From Acidimicrobiales bacterium (GTDB taxonomy: Bacteria; Actinomycetota; Acidimicrobiia; Acidimicrobiales; Bog-793): a stretch of DNA of 64,000 bases. Position 1 is the first letter of the stretch. Every line of letters starts with the position of its first letter. The stretch is taken from the NCBI GenBank assembly GCA_035294085.1, contig DATGLP010000026.1:93414-157413 (forward strand), written 5' to 3'. The translations under genes and the position numbers were made by a program. Of this stretch, positions 8,633 to 17,639 are shown piece after piece. Below the pieces are notes generated by a model, which worked only from the letters and a program-made list of their open reading frames with translations, did not search any database and was not told where the DNA came from.

Positions 8633-8734
8633 CGCCTGCCGGCGCACGGCGCTCTCGGCGAGCTCACAGGAAGAGCCGAGCCGCACCACAGGATCGCCTC
8701 GTATCGTCCCGCCGGGCTCGGATGGGAGGTTGCG

Positions 8735-10504
8735 ATGCCCTCGTTCTCCTACGCCTGGAGCGAGCTGCGCCGGCGCCTCGGGCGCACGCTCGTGACCGCG
8801 CTCGGCCTGGCGGCCGGCGTCGGCCTCGTCATGGGGATCATCGGCGTCTCCGAGGGGCTCGGTGCGGCCCAGGCGAGCGTCCTGTCGCCACTCGGCTCGG
8901 TCGGCACGGGCATCATCGTGACGAGGACGATCGCCGCGACGACCTCGACGAGCGCCTCGTCGGGCCAGGCCTCCCCCTCGTCAGGGCCGCCGGGCGGCGG
9001 TCCGGGCTTCTTCGCCCGCGGGGTCGCCGGCGCGGCGGAGAATCGGCGCAGCGAGGCGACGCTGCTCAACAACAACGCGTCGGTCCTCACGGACCTCGCC
9101 AAGCTCGGCAAGCCGGGGACGCGCTTCACGCACGACTTCTTCCTGCCCGGCACGCTCATCACCTTCCCGAGCGTGGCCGTGAACGACGTCCGCGACCTCG
9201 CGGGGGTCACCTCGGCGGTCGGCGCGCTCTCCCTCCAGGCCCTGCACGAGACCGGGACCGTGCCCCGCATCGTCGCCTCCGTGCGGACCGGCGGTCAGAC
9301 GATCAGCACCACGGTCCGCCCGCCGGCCCTCACGCGCGCGCAGCGCGCCCAGCAGTTCGCCTGCCTCGAGAGCGCCGGCCTGTTCAACGCGATCCGCCAG
9401 GTACCGCCCGGGCCGGGCGGCCCGAGCGGGCGCGGCGTGCGGCGGTTCTTCTCGATCAGCGACCTCGCCTCGAACCCGAAGTTCGCCAAGTGCTTCTCGG
9501 CAGCCGAGCGCGCCTACATCGAGAAGGTGGTCGTGCCCGAGCAGACGATCCGGGAGGTCCTCAACCCCCCGACGACGAACACCACGACGAGCTCCTACAC
9601 CGTCGCGGGCGTCGACCCGACGAGCCCCGGCCTCGTCGAGCGGGCCCAGCTCGTCTCGGGGCACTGGTTCTCCTCGCACCCGGCCGACGAGGTCCTCGTC
9701 GACGCCGCCTACGCGAGCAGCCACCACCTGCGCGCCGGCCAGTCGGTCACGATCAACGGGCGGGCCTTCGAGATCGCGGGCCTCGTCAACCCGGCGCTCA
9801 CGAACGACGTCGCCGACTTCTACTTCGACCTCGCGACGCTGCAGCAGCTGTCGTCGGCGAAGGGCTTCGTCAACGAGATCCTCGTGTCCGTGGCGAGCTC
9901 CTCGCAGGTGGCTCGTGTCGCGGCCGCGATCCACAAGATGCTGCCGGGGGCCACGGTGCTCACCGCGAAGCAGCTCGCCAACCAGGTGAGCGGCAGCCTC
10001 GCCAACGCGCACAAGCTGGCGAACGACCTCGGCGGCGCGCTCGCCGTCGTCGTCCTGCTCGCCGCCTTCCTCATCGCGGTGCTCCTCACGCTCTCGAGCG
10101 TGACCAAGCGCGTGCGCGAGATCGGCTCGCTGCGGGCGATCGGCTGGACCCGCGGGGCGGTCGTGCGCCAGCTCATGGCCGAGAACCTCGGCATCGGCGT
10201 CGTCGGCGGCCTCCTCGGCCTCGGGATCGGGGCGCTCATCTGCGCCGTGATCGGGGCGATCGGGCCGGGGCTGTCGGTCACCTCGACCGGGCTCGCCGTG
10301 GGCGCGTCGCAGGTCGGCAGCCTCGTCGGCCAGGCGACGACGAGCACCGTTACGAACGTCGTCCACCTGAGCGCCCCGGTCCGGGCCGGGACGATCGGCC
10401 TGGCCTTCGCCGGCGCCCTCGTCGGCGGGCTCGTGGCCGGCACGGCCGGGGGGTGGCGTGCCGCGCGCCTCGCGCCGGCCGTGGCGATGCGGGACCTCGG
10501 ATGA
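8735..10504 (+). CDS. FtsX-like/MacB-type ABC transporter permease
   Basis: A 589-residue membrane protein with one N-terminal span (TLVTALGLAAGVGLVMGIIGV), a long extracellular region and three C-terminal spans. The segment before the last spans (SSVTKRVREIGSLRAIGWTRGAVVRQLMAEN) is the classic FtsX/MacB coupling motif. The ATG follows a GGGAGG ribosome site. It overlaps the next gene, a LolD/MacB-like ATPase, by four bases, so the pair forms one type VII ABC (mechanotransmission) system. Such systems work on envelope substrates or peptides; the long Ser/Gly-rich insertion near residues 65-100 is low complexity. Confidence 0.85.
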   Translation: MPSFSYAWSELRRRLGRTLVTALGLAAGVGLVMGIIGVSEGLGAAQASVLSPLGSVGTGIIVTRTIAATTSTSASSGQASPSSGPPGGGPGFFARGVAGAAENRRSEATLLNNNASVLTDLAKLGKPGTRFTHDFFLPGTLITFPSVAVNDVRDLAGVTSAVGALSLQALHETGTVPRIVASVRTGGQTISTTVRPPALTRAQRAQQFACLESAGLFNAIRQVPPGPGGPSGRGVRRFFSISDLASNPKFAKCFSAAERAYIEKVVVPEQTIREVLNPPTTNTTTSSYTVAGVDPTSPGLVERAQLVSGHWFSSHPADEVLVDAAYASSHHLRAGQSVTINGRAFEIAGLVNPALTNDVADFYFDLATLQQLSSAKGFVNEILVSVASSSQVARVAAAIHKMLPGATVLTAKQLANQVSGSLANAHKLANDLGGALAVVVLLAAFLIAVLLTLSSVTKRVREIGSLRAIGWTRGAVVRQLMAENLGIGVVGGLLGLGIGALICAVIGAIGPGLSVTSTGLAVGASQVGSLVGQATTSTVTNVVHLSAPVRAGTIGLAFAGALVGGLVAGTAGGWRAARLAPAVAMRDLG

Positions 10505-11253
10505 GCGAAAGGACGCAGATGCACGAGATCACCGGCGACGCGACGGCGATCCCGAGGGCCGTGCCCGGCGCGCCCCTCTACGAGCTGGCCGGCGTCGAGC
10601 GCACGTACGCGAAGGGGGGGGTCGCCGTCCGCGCGCTTCGCGGTATCGACCTCACGATCGAGGCCGGCGAGACGCTCGCGCTCGAGGGCCCGAGCGGCTC
10701 GGGCAAGACGACCCTGCTCCAGCTGCTCGGAGCGCTCGACCACCCGAGCGCCGGGACGATCCGCCTGGACGGGCGGGACCTGTCGCAGCTGCCCGACCGA
10801 GAGCTCACGAAGGTCCGGAGCGACGAGATCGGGTTCGTCTTCCAGCAGTTCAACCTCATCCCGACCCTCACCGCCGAGGAGAACGTCGCGATCGCGATGG
10901 TTCCGGCGGGCATCGGGCGCGACGAGCGACGGCGCAGGTCGGCCGAGCTGCTCGAGCGGGTCGGCCTCGGCCACCGCCTCGGGCACCTCCCCTCGTCGCT
11001 GTCGGGCGGCGAGCAGCAGCGCGTCGCGATAGCGCGCGCCCTCGCCAACCACCCGAAGGTCGTGATCGCCGACGAGCCGACGGGCAACCTCGACTCGGAG
11101 ACCGCCCGAGGCGTCCTCGGTCTGCTCGACGAGCTGCACGAGAGCTTCGGGGTCACCCTCGTGATCGCGACGCACGACGAGGAGGTCGCGGCGCGCGCGA
11201 GCCGCCGCCTGCGCATGCGCGACGGCGCGATCGTCGAGGACGGCGCTCGCTAG
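10501..11253 (+). CDS. ABC transporter ATP-binding protein, LolD/MacB type
   Basis: A 250-residue ATPase with Walker [10 protein letters not shown], signature [15 protein letters not shown], Walker [14 protein letters not shown] and H-loop ATHDEE, all typical of the LolD/MacB/FtsE subgroup. The ATG overlaps the stop of the FtsX-like permease gene (ATGA), so production of the two is coupled. Its stop codon overlaps the stop of the convergent GMC oxidoreductase gene by four bases. Confidence 0.9.
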   Translation: MSERTQMHEITGDATAIPRAVPGAPLYELAGVERTYAKGGVAVRALRGIDLTIEAGETLALEGPSGSGKTTLLQLLGALDHPSAGTIRLDGRDLSQLPDRELTKVRSDEIGFVFQQFNLIPTLTAEENVAIAMVPAGIGRDERRRRSAELLERVGLGHRLGHLPSSLSGGEQQRVAIARALANHPKVVIADEPTGNLDSETARGVLGLLDELHESFGVTLVIATHDEEVAARASRRLRMRDGAIVEDGAR

Positions 11254-12869
11254 CGCTCGCAGCTCGCGGCGCGACCGGCCACCGCCGCGCGACCGCGCAG
11301 CAGGTCGGCCGCGCGCTCGGCGATCGCCACCGTCGCCGCGTGCGTGTGGCCCCGCGGGATCGCCGGGATGACGGAGGCGTCGACGACCCGGAGATGCTCG
11401 ACGCCGCGCACCCGCAGCTCGGGGTCGACGACCGCGGCTGCGTCGCGGCCCATCCGGCACGTCCCGACGGGGTGGTAGAGGGTCTGGGCGTAGCGGTGGA
11501 CGGCCTCGCGCACCACGTCGTCGTCCGCGAGGCTCCCGCCGGGCTGCACGAGAGGTCCGAGCACCGAGGCGAGCGGCGGCTGGCGGGCGATGGCGAGGCA
11601 GCGGCGTACGCCGGCGGCGAGCGTCCTCGCGTCCGCACCGGCGGGGTCGGAGAGGTAGCGGGGGTCGACGACAGGCGGGCGGTCGGGGTCGGGCGAGGCG
11701 ATGGTCACCTCGCCGAGGGAGGCGGGCGTGAGCAGGACGGCGGCGAGCGTCACGCCGTCGCGCCTCGGCAGGCTGCGCCCCTCGTCGAGGAAGAGCACCG
11801 GCGCGAACAGCAGCTCGAGGTCCGGCAGGCGGAGCGTCTCGTCGCTGCGCACGAAGCCGTAGCCCTCGCAGATGTTCGACGTGAGCGGGCCGCGGCGCGC
11901 GAGCAGGTACCCGGCGAGAGCGCGCGGCGAGGTCGCCGCGGCGAGCGTCTCCACGCCCTCGGTCGCGTACGCGAGCCCGGCGACGAGGTGGTCCTGGAGG
12001 TGCTGGCCCACCCCCGGCGAGGGCGCGACGAGGTCGATGCCGAGGCGGGCGCACGTCGCCGGTGGGCCGACGCCCGAGCACAGGAGCAGCTGCGGCGATC
12101 CGATCGTCCCCGCGGCGAGGATGACCTCGGCGGCCGCCTCGGCGACGTGGAGCGACCGCCCCCGCCGGTAGACGACGCCGGTGGCACGTCGGCCGTCGAA
12201 GGTGATCCGCCGGCAGTGCGCCTCGGTGCGCACGACGAGGTTCGGGCGCCGCCGTGCCGGGCGCAGGTAGGCGGTCGCCGCGCTCACGCGCCGCCCGGCG
12301 CGCTGGTTGACGAGGGCGAGCGCGACCCCCTCCTCCTCCCCGGCGTTTCGGTGGCCGTTCGCCGGGATGCCCGCTGCACGCGCGGCGCGCAGCCAGGCGA
12401 GGGTGAGGGGGCTCGGATCGCGCTGGCGCGAGACGGGGAGCGGGCCGGAACGCCCGAAGCGCGCGTCGTGGTCGCTCGCGTCCTCGGTGTCCTCGGCGCG
12501 CCGGAGGTAGGGGAGGAGCGAGTCGTAGGACCAGGCCGGGCCCGCTTCCTCCGCCCAGCGGTCGTAGTCGTCGGCGAAGCCGCGGACCCACATCATCGCG
12601 TTCATCGCCGAGGACCCGCCGAGCATGCGCCCGCGCGGCCAGAAGATCTCGCGGCCCGCGACCTGGGGCTGGGGGGTCGTCCGGTAGGCCCAGTCGAGCG
12701 GTCCGCCGAAGAGCCGGGGGAACGCGGCGGGGATGGAGACGAAGGGGTGGCGGCCGGGCGGGCCGGCCTCGAGCAGCAGGACCGAGGTGCGGCGGTCCTC
12801 GCTGAGGCGCGCGGCGAGGACGCAGCCCGCGGAGCCGCCGCCCACGACCACGTAGTCGAAGCACTCCAT
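11250..12869 (-). CDS. GMC-family FAD oxidoreductase (choline dehydrogenase-like)
   Basis: The protein of about 539 residues begins with a Rossmann FAD motif (VVVGGGSAGCVLAARL), has the GMC signature around GRMLGGSSAMNAMMWVRG and a C-terminal block with HPVGTCRMG and the second conserved segment RVVDASVIPAIPRGHTHA. Family members oxidise alcohols such as choline, glucose or long-chain alcohols with FAD. ATG 12869 is preferred over GTG 12878 because GAGGTGAGGGG lies just before it. A TAGTCT box on the minus strand near 12899-12904 may be its -10. The substrate is unknown. Confidence 0.85.
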   Translation of the reverse strand: MECFDYVVVGGGSAGCVLAARLSEDRRTSVLLLEAGPPGRHPFVSIPAAFPRLFGGPLDWAYRTTPQPQVAGREIFWPRGRMLGGSSAMNAMMWVRGFADDYDRWAEEAGPAWSYDSLLPYLRRAEDTEDASDHDARFGRSGPLPVSRQRDPSPLTLAWLRAARAAGIPANGHRNAGEEEGVALALVNQRAGRRVSAATAYLRPARRRPNLVVRTEAHCRRITFDGRRATGVVYRRGRSLHVAEAAAEVILAAGTIGSPQLLLCSGVGPPATCARLGIDLVAPSPGVGQHLQDHLVAGLAYATEGVETLAAATSPRALAGYLLARRGPLTSNICEGYGFVRSDETLRLPDLELLFAPVLFLDEGRSLPRRDGVTLAAVLLTPASLGEVTIASPDPDRPPVVDPRYLSDPAGADARTLAAGVRRCLAIARQPPLASVLGPLVQPGGSLADDDVVREAVHRYAQTLYHPVGTCRMGRDAAAVVDPELRVRGVEHLRVVDASVIPAIPRGHTHAATVAIAERAADLLRGRAAVAGRAASCER

Positions 12870-13344
12870 GCCCCTCACCTCGCCCTCGCGGCGCGGTCAG
12901 ACTAGGCGGGAGCGGCGTCCGCCGCCGGGGAAGGGAGGAGCCGTCGAGCGCGTCGAGCTGCGCATCGAGACCGGGACGCGCCTCGTCCACGACCTCACGG
13001 GGCCGATCGGCGCGTTCCTCGCCGGCCGCGGCGACGGGCTGTGCAACGTGTTCGTCCCGCACGCGACGGCGGGGCTCGCCCTGATCGAGACGGGTGCCGG
13101 GAGCGAGGAGGACCTCGCCGCCGCGATCGAGCGGCTGCTGCCGCGCTCGGCTCCCTACCGGCACCGCCACGGCCATCCGGGCCACGGCGCCGACCACCTC
13201 CTCCCGGCGCTCCTCGCGCCGTCGCTCACGCTGCCGGTCGAGGCAGGACGGCCGCTGCTCGGCACGTGGCAGTCGGTCGTCCTGGTCGACCCCAACGCCG
13301 ACAACCGCCTCCGGCGGGTCGTCCTCAGCTACCTCGGCGGCTGA
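12868..13344 (+). CDS. YjbQ/UPF0047-family protein
   Basis: The conserved part is a YjbQ protein: HATAG near the start, GSEEDLAAAIERLLP, then a histidine-rich GHPGHGADHLLPALLAPSLTLPV segment and GTWQSVVLVDPN at the end. Family members have weak thiamine-phosphate synthase activity in vitro, but their true role is unsettled. The only ATG in frame (12868) overlaps the start of the divergent GMC gene and adds about 25 low-complexity residues. The family-like N-terminus begins near 12943, just after an AGGGAGGAG site, yet no ATG, GTG or TTG is there. The start is therefore doubtful. Confidence 0.75.
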   Translation: MPLTSPSRRGQTRRERRPPPGKGGAVERVELRIETGTRLVHDLTGPIGAFLAGRGDGLCNVFVPHATAGLALIETGAGSEEDLAAAIERLLPRSAPYRHRHGHPGHGADHLLPALLAPSLTLPVEAGRPLLGTWQSVVLVDPNADNRLRRVVLSYLGG

Positions 13345-13407
13345 CCGGCGTGCCCGGCGCGCGCCGGCGCGCGCCGATCGCCCCGGTGGCCGGCGTCCGG
13401 CGGCGAG

Positions 13408-13449
13408 TAGCCTCGGCGGCCGATGCGGGTAGGCCAGGTGCGCTCGTGA
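13408..13449 (+). promoter_or_regulatory. Possible promoter and 8-codon leader ORF before lpdA
   Basis: TAGCCT at 13408-13413 lies nine bases before an ATG at 13423. The ORF has eight codons (MRVGQVRS) and its TGA at 13447-13449 overlaps the GTG start of the next gene at 13446. The arrangement would couple translation of the flavoprotein to a short leader. Confidence 0.35.
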
Positions 13450-14822
13450 GCGTTCGCTTCGTCGTGATCGGCGCGGGGCCCGCCGGGGTCGAGGCCGCCG
13501 CGACCGGCGCCCGGCTCGGTGCGGACGTCACCCTCGTCGAGCGCGAGGTGGTCGGCGGGGCCGCCAACCTGCGGGACTGCATTCCCTCGAAGGCCATGAT
13601 CGCCACCGGGGCGGTGCTCGACACCCTGCGGCGCAGCGCAGGCCTCGGCCTGTCGATCCCCGGCACCGCCGCACCCGACCTCGGGCGCCTGCGCGAGCGG
13701 ATCCGGCGCATCTCCGAGCGCCTGGCCACCTCGATGGCCGACCAGCTCGAGAGCCAGGGCGTGCGCCTCGTGCGCGGCGTCGCCCGCCTCGTCGGCCCGC
13801 ACGCCGTGGCCCTCAGCACCGGCGAGGAGCCGGGGCGAGACGAGCAGGTGGTCGAGGCCGACGCCGTCCTGCTCGCCACCGGCTCGCGCCCGCGCGTCCC
13901 CGAGTGGGCGCAGGTCGACGGCGACCGGGTGCTCACGACGCGCCAGGCGTACCCGCCGAGGACGATCCCCGAGCACCTCGTCGTCGTGGGATCGGGGGTG
14001 ACCGGGGTCGAGTTCGTCCACATGTTCCGCTCGCTCGGCTCGAAGGTCACCCTCCTCGTCTCCCGCCAGCAGGTGCTGCCGCAGAAGGACCCCGAGGTGG
14101 CCGCCGCCCTCGAGGCCGACTTCCTCGAGAGCGGCGTGCGCCTCGTGAAGGGGGCGCGAGCGTGCGCCCTCGAACGGACCGGGCGCGGCGTCGCGGTGCG
14201 CTGCGAGGACGGTCGGCAGGTCGAGGGCAGCCACGTCCTCCTCGCCGTCGGCTCCGTTCCCTCCTCGGAGGGGCTCGGCCTCGAGTCCGCCGGCGTCGCG
14301 CTGAGCGAGGGCGGGTACGTCCCCGTGAACCACCACTGCCAGTCGAACGTCCCGCACATCTACGCGGCCGGCGACCTGTCCGGGCGCCTCCAGCTCGCGT
14401 CGGTGGCCGCGATGCAGGGGCGCAAGGTCGCCGAGCACGTGATGGGCCTGCACACGCGAGAGCATCGGCACCTCGACTACGACAAGGCGGCCTCGGCGAT
14501 CTTCACCGAGCCCGAGATCGCCGACGTGGGCCTCGCCGAGGCGGAGGCCTTCGCCCTCGGGCGCAAGATCCGGGTGACGAAGGTCCCCTTCGCGACGAAC
14601 GCCCGCGCCGTGATCGACGGCGACCCCCGCGGCTTCGTGAAGATCGTGTCGGACCCAGCGACTGGCGTCGTCCTCGGCGGCTCGATCGTCGGGACGCGTG
14701 CCGCCGAGCTGATCAGCGTGATCGCCCTGGCGGTGACGGCGCACCTGCGCGTCGACGACATCGCGGAGAGCCTCTTCGTGCACCCCGCCCTCGCCGAGGC
14801 GCTGGCCGCCGCGGCCGAGTAG
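13446..14822 (+). CDS. lpdA: LpdA-like flavoprotein disulfide reductase homologue (probable NAD(P)H:quinone reductase)
   Basis: A 458-residue two-dinucleotide-binding flavoprotein: FAD motif VVIGAGPAGVEAAATGA at the N-terminus, NAD(P) motif VVVGSGVTGVEFVHMF near residue 180, the IYAAGDLSG FAD segment and the C-terminal dimer domain with an HP pair in the position of the usual catalytic histidine. The redox segment reads GGAANLRDCIPSKAMI, so only the second cysteine of the usual CxxxxC pair is present. This matches Mycobacterium LpdA (Rv3303c), which does not reduce lipoamide and acts as a quinone reductase. It is therefore unlikely to be the E3 partner of the Kgd enzyme encoded later. Confidence 0.8.
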   Translation: MSVRFVVIGAGPAGVEAAATGARLGADVTLVEREVVGGAANLRDCIPSKAMIATGAVLDTLRRSAGLGLSIPGTAAPDLGRLRERIRRISERLATSMADQLESQGVRLVRGVARLVGPHAVALSTGEEPGRDEQVVEADAVLLATGSRPRVPEWAQVDGDRVLTTRQAYPPRTIPEHLVVVGSGVTGVEFVHMFRSLGSKVTLLVSRQQVLPQKDPEVAAALEADFLESGVRLVKGARACALERTGRGVAVRCEDGRQVEGSHVLLAVGSVPSSEGLGLESAGVALSEGGYVPVNHHCQSNVPHIYAAGDLSGRLQLASVAAMQGRKVAEHVMGLHTREHRHLDYDKAASAIFTEPEIADVGLAEAEAFALGRKIRVTKVPFATNARAVIDGDPRGFVKIVSDPATGVVLGGSIVGTRAAELISVIALAVTAHLRVDDIAESLFVHPALAEALAAAAE

Positions 14823-14856
14823 CTCCTGGCCTCTCGTCGCGCCCGGGCGCGTCGAG

Positions 14857-14862
14857 TACCAT
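14857..14862 (+). promoter_or_regulatory. -10 box of a probable leaderless promoter
   Basis: TACCAT lies eight bases before the GTG at 14871, in the 48-base gap after lpdA. It suggests that the DUF4157/kinase-like gene has its own promoter. Confidence 0.4.
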
Positions 14863-14870
14863 CACGTGCA

Positions 14871-17114
14871 GTGTCGCGCGAGCGGCGCGCCCGTACGCGG
14901 ACGGCGGACGCGCCAAGCCGAGGCAGGCGCCAGCCGTTAGACGCGTCGCGCCCGGGCAGCGCCCAGGAGCTCCTCGGGCTGCAGCGCCTCGCCGGCAACG
15001 CGGCGGTCGCCCGGGCGCTCGAGCCGGGCGGCCGTCTGAGCAGCGTCGTCGCGAGCGCGGCGCACGAGGCACCGGCAGGTCCCGCCCTGCACGTCGACCC
15101 GGTCGAAGAGCGCGAGGCGGACGTGGTCGCGGACCGCGCCGTCGAGCACCTCGGCGCCCGCGCGCTCGCCCCGCCCGTGCGCGCCGGTGCCCTCTCGCCA
15201 GCGCTGCGAGCAGCGGTCGCCGCGGTCGCCCCCGGTGCCGAGCTCGCAGCGTCGCTCCCGGTGCGCGCCGACGACGCCGCTGCGGACGCGCTCGGCGCTC
15301 GCGCCTTCACCGACGGCCGGGTCGTGACCGTCGGGGCCGGCGAGCTCGACGATCCGCTCGAAGCGCACCGCCTGCTGGCCCACGAGGCCGTCCACGCCGG
15401 CCGCCACGGCGCCGCGCTCGAGGCGAGCGGCGCGGTGGCCCCGAAGCTGCGTGGGACGCGCGAGGCGCTCGAGGCGCAGGGGGGCGGGCGGACGTCGGGC
15501 CTGCTGCGGCGTTCGATCGGGTCGCTCACGAACTGGGACAAGATCCTCCTCGCGGTCGGCGCCTACGAGCACCTCGAGGAGGAGGTCCTCCGGCGGGGCA
15601 ACCCGAGCCGGGAGGAGCTCATGGCCCTCCGGGCACCGCTCGCCGAGCAGCTCGGCAAGATCGAGGCCGCCTGCCTCGCCTGGCAGCGGGCGAACCCCGA
15701 CACGGCGCCGCGCCGGGTCGACGAGGAGGGGCGCGCCGAGCGCGACCCGCGCACGAAGGTCGGGCGACGCCAGGCGATCGCGATGCTGCTCCCGCGCGTC
15801 CGACTCGAGATGAAGGACCTGCAGAGCGGCGCGTGGGTCCGGACGCTCGGCCTGTCGGACACGAAGCTCGTCGGCCAGGGTGGCGAGTCCTCCGGGCAGA
15901 AGAACACGGTCCGGGAGCTGCGCTACTCGACCGAGAGCGGCGAGTTCTCCGGGTACTTCAAGGCGGAGAAGGGCTTCGCCGGCGACATCGAGGGGCACGA
16001 GCTCGACGTCGGGATCAGCCAGATCGATCCGAACTACGGCGCGCGCGCCGTCGCGATGTACCGCATCGACCAGCTGCTCGACGCGAACGTGACGGCACGC
16101 GCCGAGTTCGCCGTGCACGACGGCCAGCTCGGGACCGTGCTCGAGAAGGCGAAGGGCGTGCGAGCCACCGACGCCAACTTCGGCCTCACCGACGAGCACG
16201 CCAGGCGCCTCGGGCCGGGCGCGATCTCCGTGCAGGACCCGGTGCTGCAGCGGGCGCTCTCCAAGCTGCAGGTGCTCGACGCCATCTGCGGGCAGCTCGA
16301 CCGCCACCAGGGGAACTGGTTCGTGAACACCGACGAGTCCGGCCGGGTCACCGGCGTGACCGGGATCGACCTCGACATGGCCTTCGGCGAGCGGATGCGC
16401 TCGCCCGACGAGCGCTTCGGCGAGAACTACCTCGGGATGACCGACCAGGTCGACGAGGAGTTCGGCCGGCGCATCCTCGCGCTCAAGCCGAGCGAGATCC
16501 GCGACGCCATCACCGGCCTGCTCAGCGAGAGCGAGGTCGAGGCGACCGTGGCGCGCTTCACCTCGGTCCAGGAGAAGATCCGCCAGCTCGACGAGAAGGG
16601 CCAGCTCGTCGGCCGCTGGGACGCGAAGACCGCCTTCGAGGGCCGCACGCACGAGTCGACGTTCCGTTCCGGCCACCGCTCCTACGAGAGCCAGATCTCG
16701 GGCAGCGCGATCGTCTCGGCCCTCCAGGCCCAGCAACAGCGCGCCCGGGCGATGACGAGCGGCGACCTCGAGGGGCTGCCCGACCGCTACCGCGCCTACC
16801 TGCGCGAGCTGCCCGAGCCGACCTCCAGCGGGATCCTGCAGACCCTCGCGTACCTGCTCGGCGGATCGCTCTACAAGCCCCTCGTCTGGAGCGGCGCGCT
16901 GCTCCCGGAGGACTTCGAGCTGGTCACCCAGCAGCTGCTCGACGGCCTGCTCGGCGACTCCGGCCTGATGGCGCGCTGCGAGGTGGCCGTGCAGGAGTTC
17001 TCGGGCGGAGGGTCGACCTTCGTGCCGGTGGACGCGATCCTCGAGCCACGGGCCAAGGAGCTCGTCGCCGAGCTGGCGGCGAAGCTCCGGCCGCGCGAGA
17101 AGGTGCCCGCCTGA
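14871..17114 (+). CDS. Putative eCIS cargo: DUF4157-like N-terminus fused to a kinase-like C-terminal domain
   Basis: A 747-residue soluble protein. Residues 37-45 (LQRLAGNAA) match the opening motif of the DUF4157 protein in the eCIS cluster at 47 kb (LQRSAGNAA). Residues about 107-178 follow the DUF4157 pattern, with ARAFTDGRVVTVGAGEL and a metal-site motif HEAVH at 171-175. Residues about 335-510 resemble a kinase of the PI3/4-kinase or HipA-like type: a Gly-rich stretch (GQGGESSGQKNT), candidate lysine in GYFKAEK, catalytic-loop-like DRHQGN at 477-482 and GIDLDMAFG with Asp 500 and 502 as a metal-binding candidate. DUF4157 is a core eCIS domain that is often fused to toxins, so this is probably an injected or loaded effector; the kinase assignment is inferred from motifs alone. 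Confidence 0.7.
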   Translation: MSRERRARTRTADAPSRGRRQPLDASRPGSAQELLGLQRLAGNAAVARALEPGGRLSSVVASAAHEAPAGPALHVDPVEEREADVVADRAVEHLGARALAPPVRAGALSPALRAAVAAVAPGAELAASLPVRADDAAADALGARAFTDGRVVTVGAGELDDPLEAHRLLAHEAVHAGRHGAALEASGAVAPKLRGTREALEAQGGGRTSGLLRRSIGSLTNWDKILLAVGAYEHLEEEVLRRGNPSREELMALRAPLAEQLGKIEAACLAWQRANPDTAPRRVDEEGRAERDPRTKVGRRQAIAMLLPRVRLEMKDLQSGAWVRTLGLSDTKLVGQGGESSGQKNTVRELRYSTESGEFSGYFKAEKGFAGDIEGHELDVGISQIDPNYGARAVAMYRIDQLLDANVTARAEFAVHDGQLGTVLEKAKGVRATDANFGLTDEHARRLGPGAISVQDPVLQRALSKLQVLDAICGQLDRHQGNWFVNTDESGRVTGVTGIDLDMAFGERMRSPDERFGENYLGMTDQVDEEFGRRILALKPSEIRDAITGLLSESEVEATVARFTSVQEKIRQLDEKGQLVGRWDAKTAFEGRTHESTFRSGHRSYESQISGSAIVSALQAQQQRARAMTSGDLEGLPDRYRAYLRELPEPTSSGILQTLAYLLGGSLYKPLVWSGALLPEDFELVTQQLLDGLLGDSGLMARCEVAVQEFSGGGSTFVPVDAILEPRAKELVAELAAKLRPREKVPA

Positions 17115-17620
17115 CGCCCGGCGCCTGGGACGGCTGCGGAGCGGGCGGGCTCGGTCTGCCCGAGCCACCGGCACCGCTCGCGGCGCTCGTCCGGCGGCTC
17201 GGCCCCGATCGGTGGGGGACGCGCCTCGCCCGCGGGGCGCTGCGCCACGTCGGTGCCTTCGAGCAGGAGTTCCTCGACGAGCGCCACCCAGGCGACTACG
17301 TGCTCGCCGCGATCGCCGACGTCGCCGCCGGGCTCCCAGCCGTCTGCTACCTCCTCGCCTACGGCCGGCTCGGGCTCTTCGTCCAGGTCGACGGGCGCGA
17401 GGGCCGCTCCCGGCGAGGGCTCGAGGACGCCGCCGACCTCCAGGAGCGCGCGCTGGCGGCCTTCGCGCAGGACCGGCTGCCGCCGCCCGGCCGCCTCGTC
17501 GTCGCCGACAGCTTCGTCGGCGTCCGCCGCTGGCGCTGGACCGGCGATCCGCCCGACGGCGGCCTCGAGGGCCTCGCCGGGGCGCTCGACTGGCTCGCCG
17601 ACCCCGTCGTCCGGGCCTGA
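17111..17620 (+). CDS. Small partner gene of the putative eCIS cargo (unknown function)
   Basis: The frame is open and codon-like for 169 residues directly after the cargo gene. There is no ATG, GTG or TTG before about position 17300; a CTG at 17111 overlaps the cargo stop (CTGA) and has a GAGAAGG-like site in front of it, so a CTG start coupled to the cargo gene is proposed. The product is mixed alpha/beta, with WGTRLARGALRHVGAFEQEFLDERHPGDYVLAAIADVAAGLPAVCYLLAYGRLGLFVQVDG in its middle. I do not recognise it. Its position suggests a chaperone or a protein that guards the cell against the cargo. Confidence 0.5.
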   Translation: MTPGAWDGCGAGGLGLPEPPAPLAALVRRLGPDRWGTRLARGALRHVGAFEQEFLDERHPGDYVLAAIADVAAGLPAVCYLLAYGRLGLFVQVDGREGRSRRGLEDAADLQERALAAFAQDRLPPPGRLVVADSFVGVRRWRWTGDPPDGGLEGLAGALDWLADPVVRA

Positions 17621-17639
17621 CGGCGGCGGGCCGGCGTCC

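Noticed and set aside
11153..13197. Long minus-strand frames spanning several genes, up to 1125 codons
   Set aside because: Their composition is Arg/Pro-rich and each lies over known genes in another frame.
13446..14822. E3 lipoamide dehydrogenase partner of Kgd
   Set aside because: One cysteine of the redox pair is missing and the motif matches LpdA.
14871..15420. An active zinc protease in the N-terminus of the cargo
   Set aside because: HEAVH is present, but the surrounding DUF4157 core is divergent and no third ligand is clear, so catalysis is not claimed.
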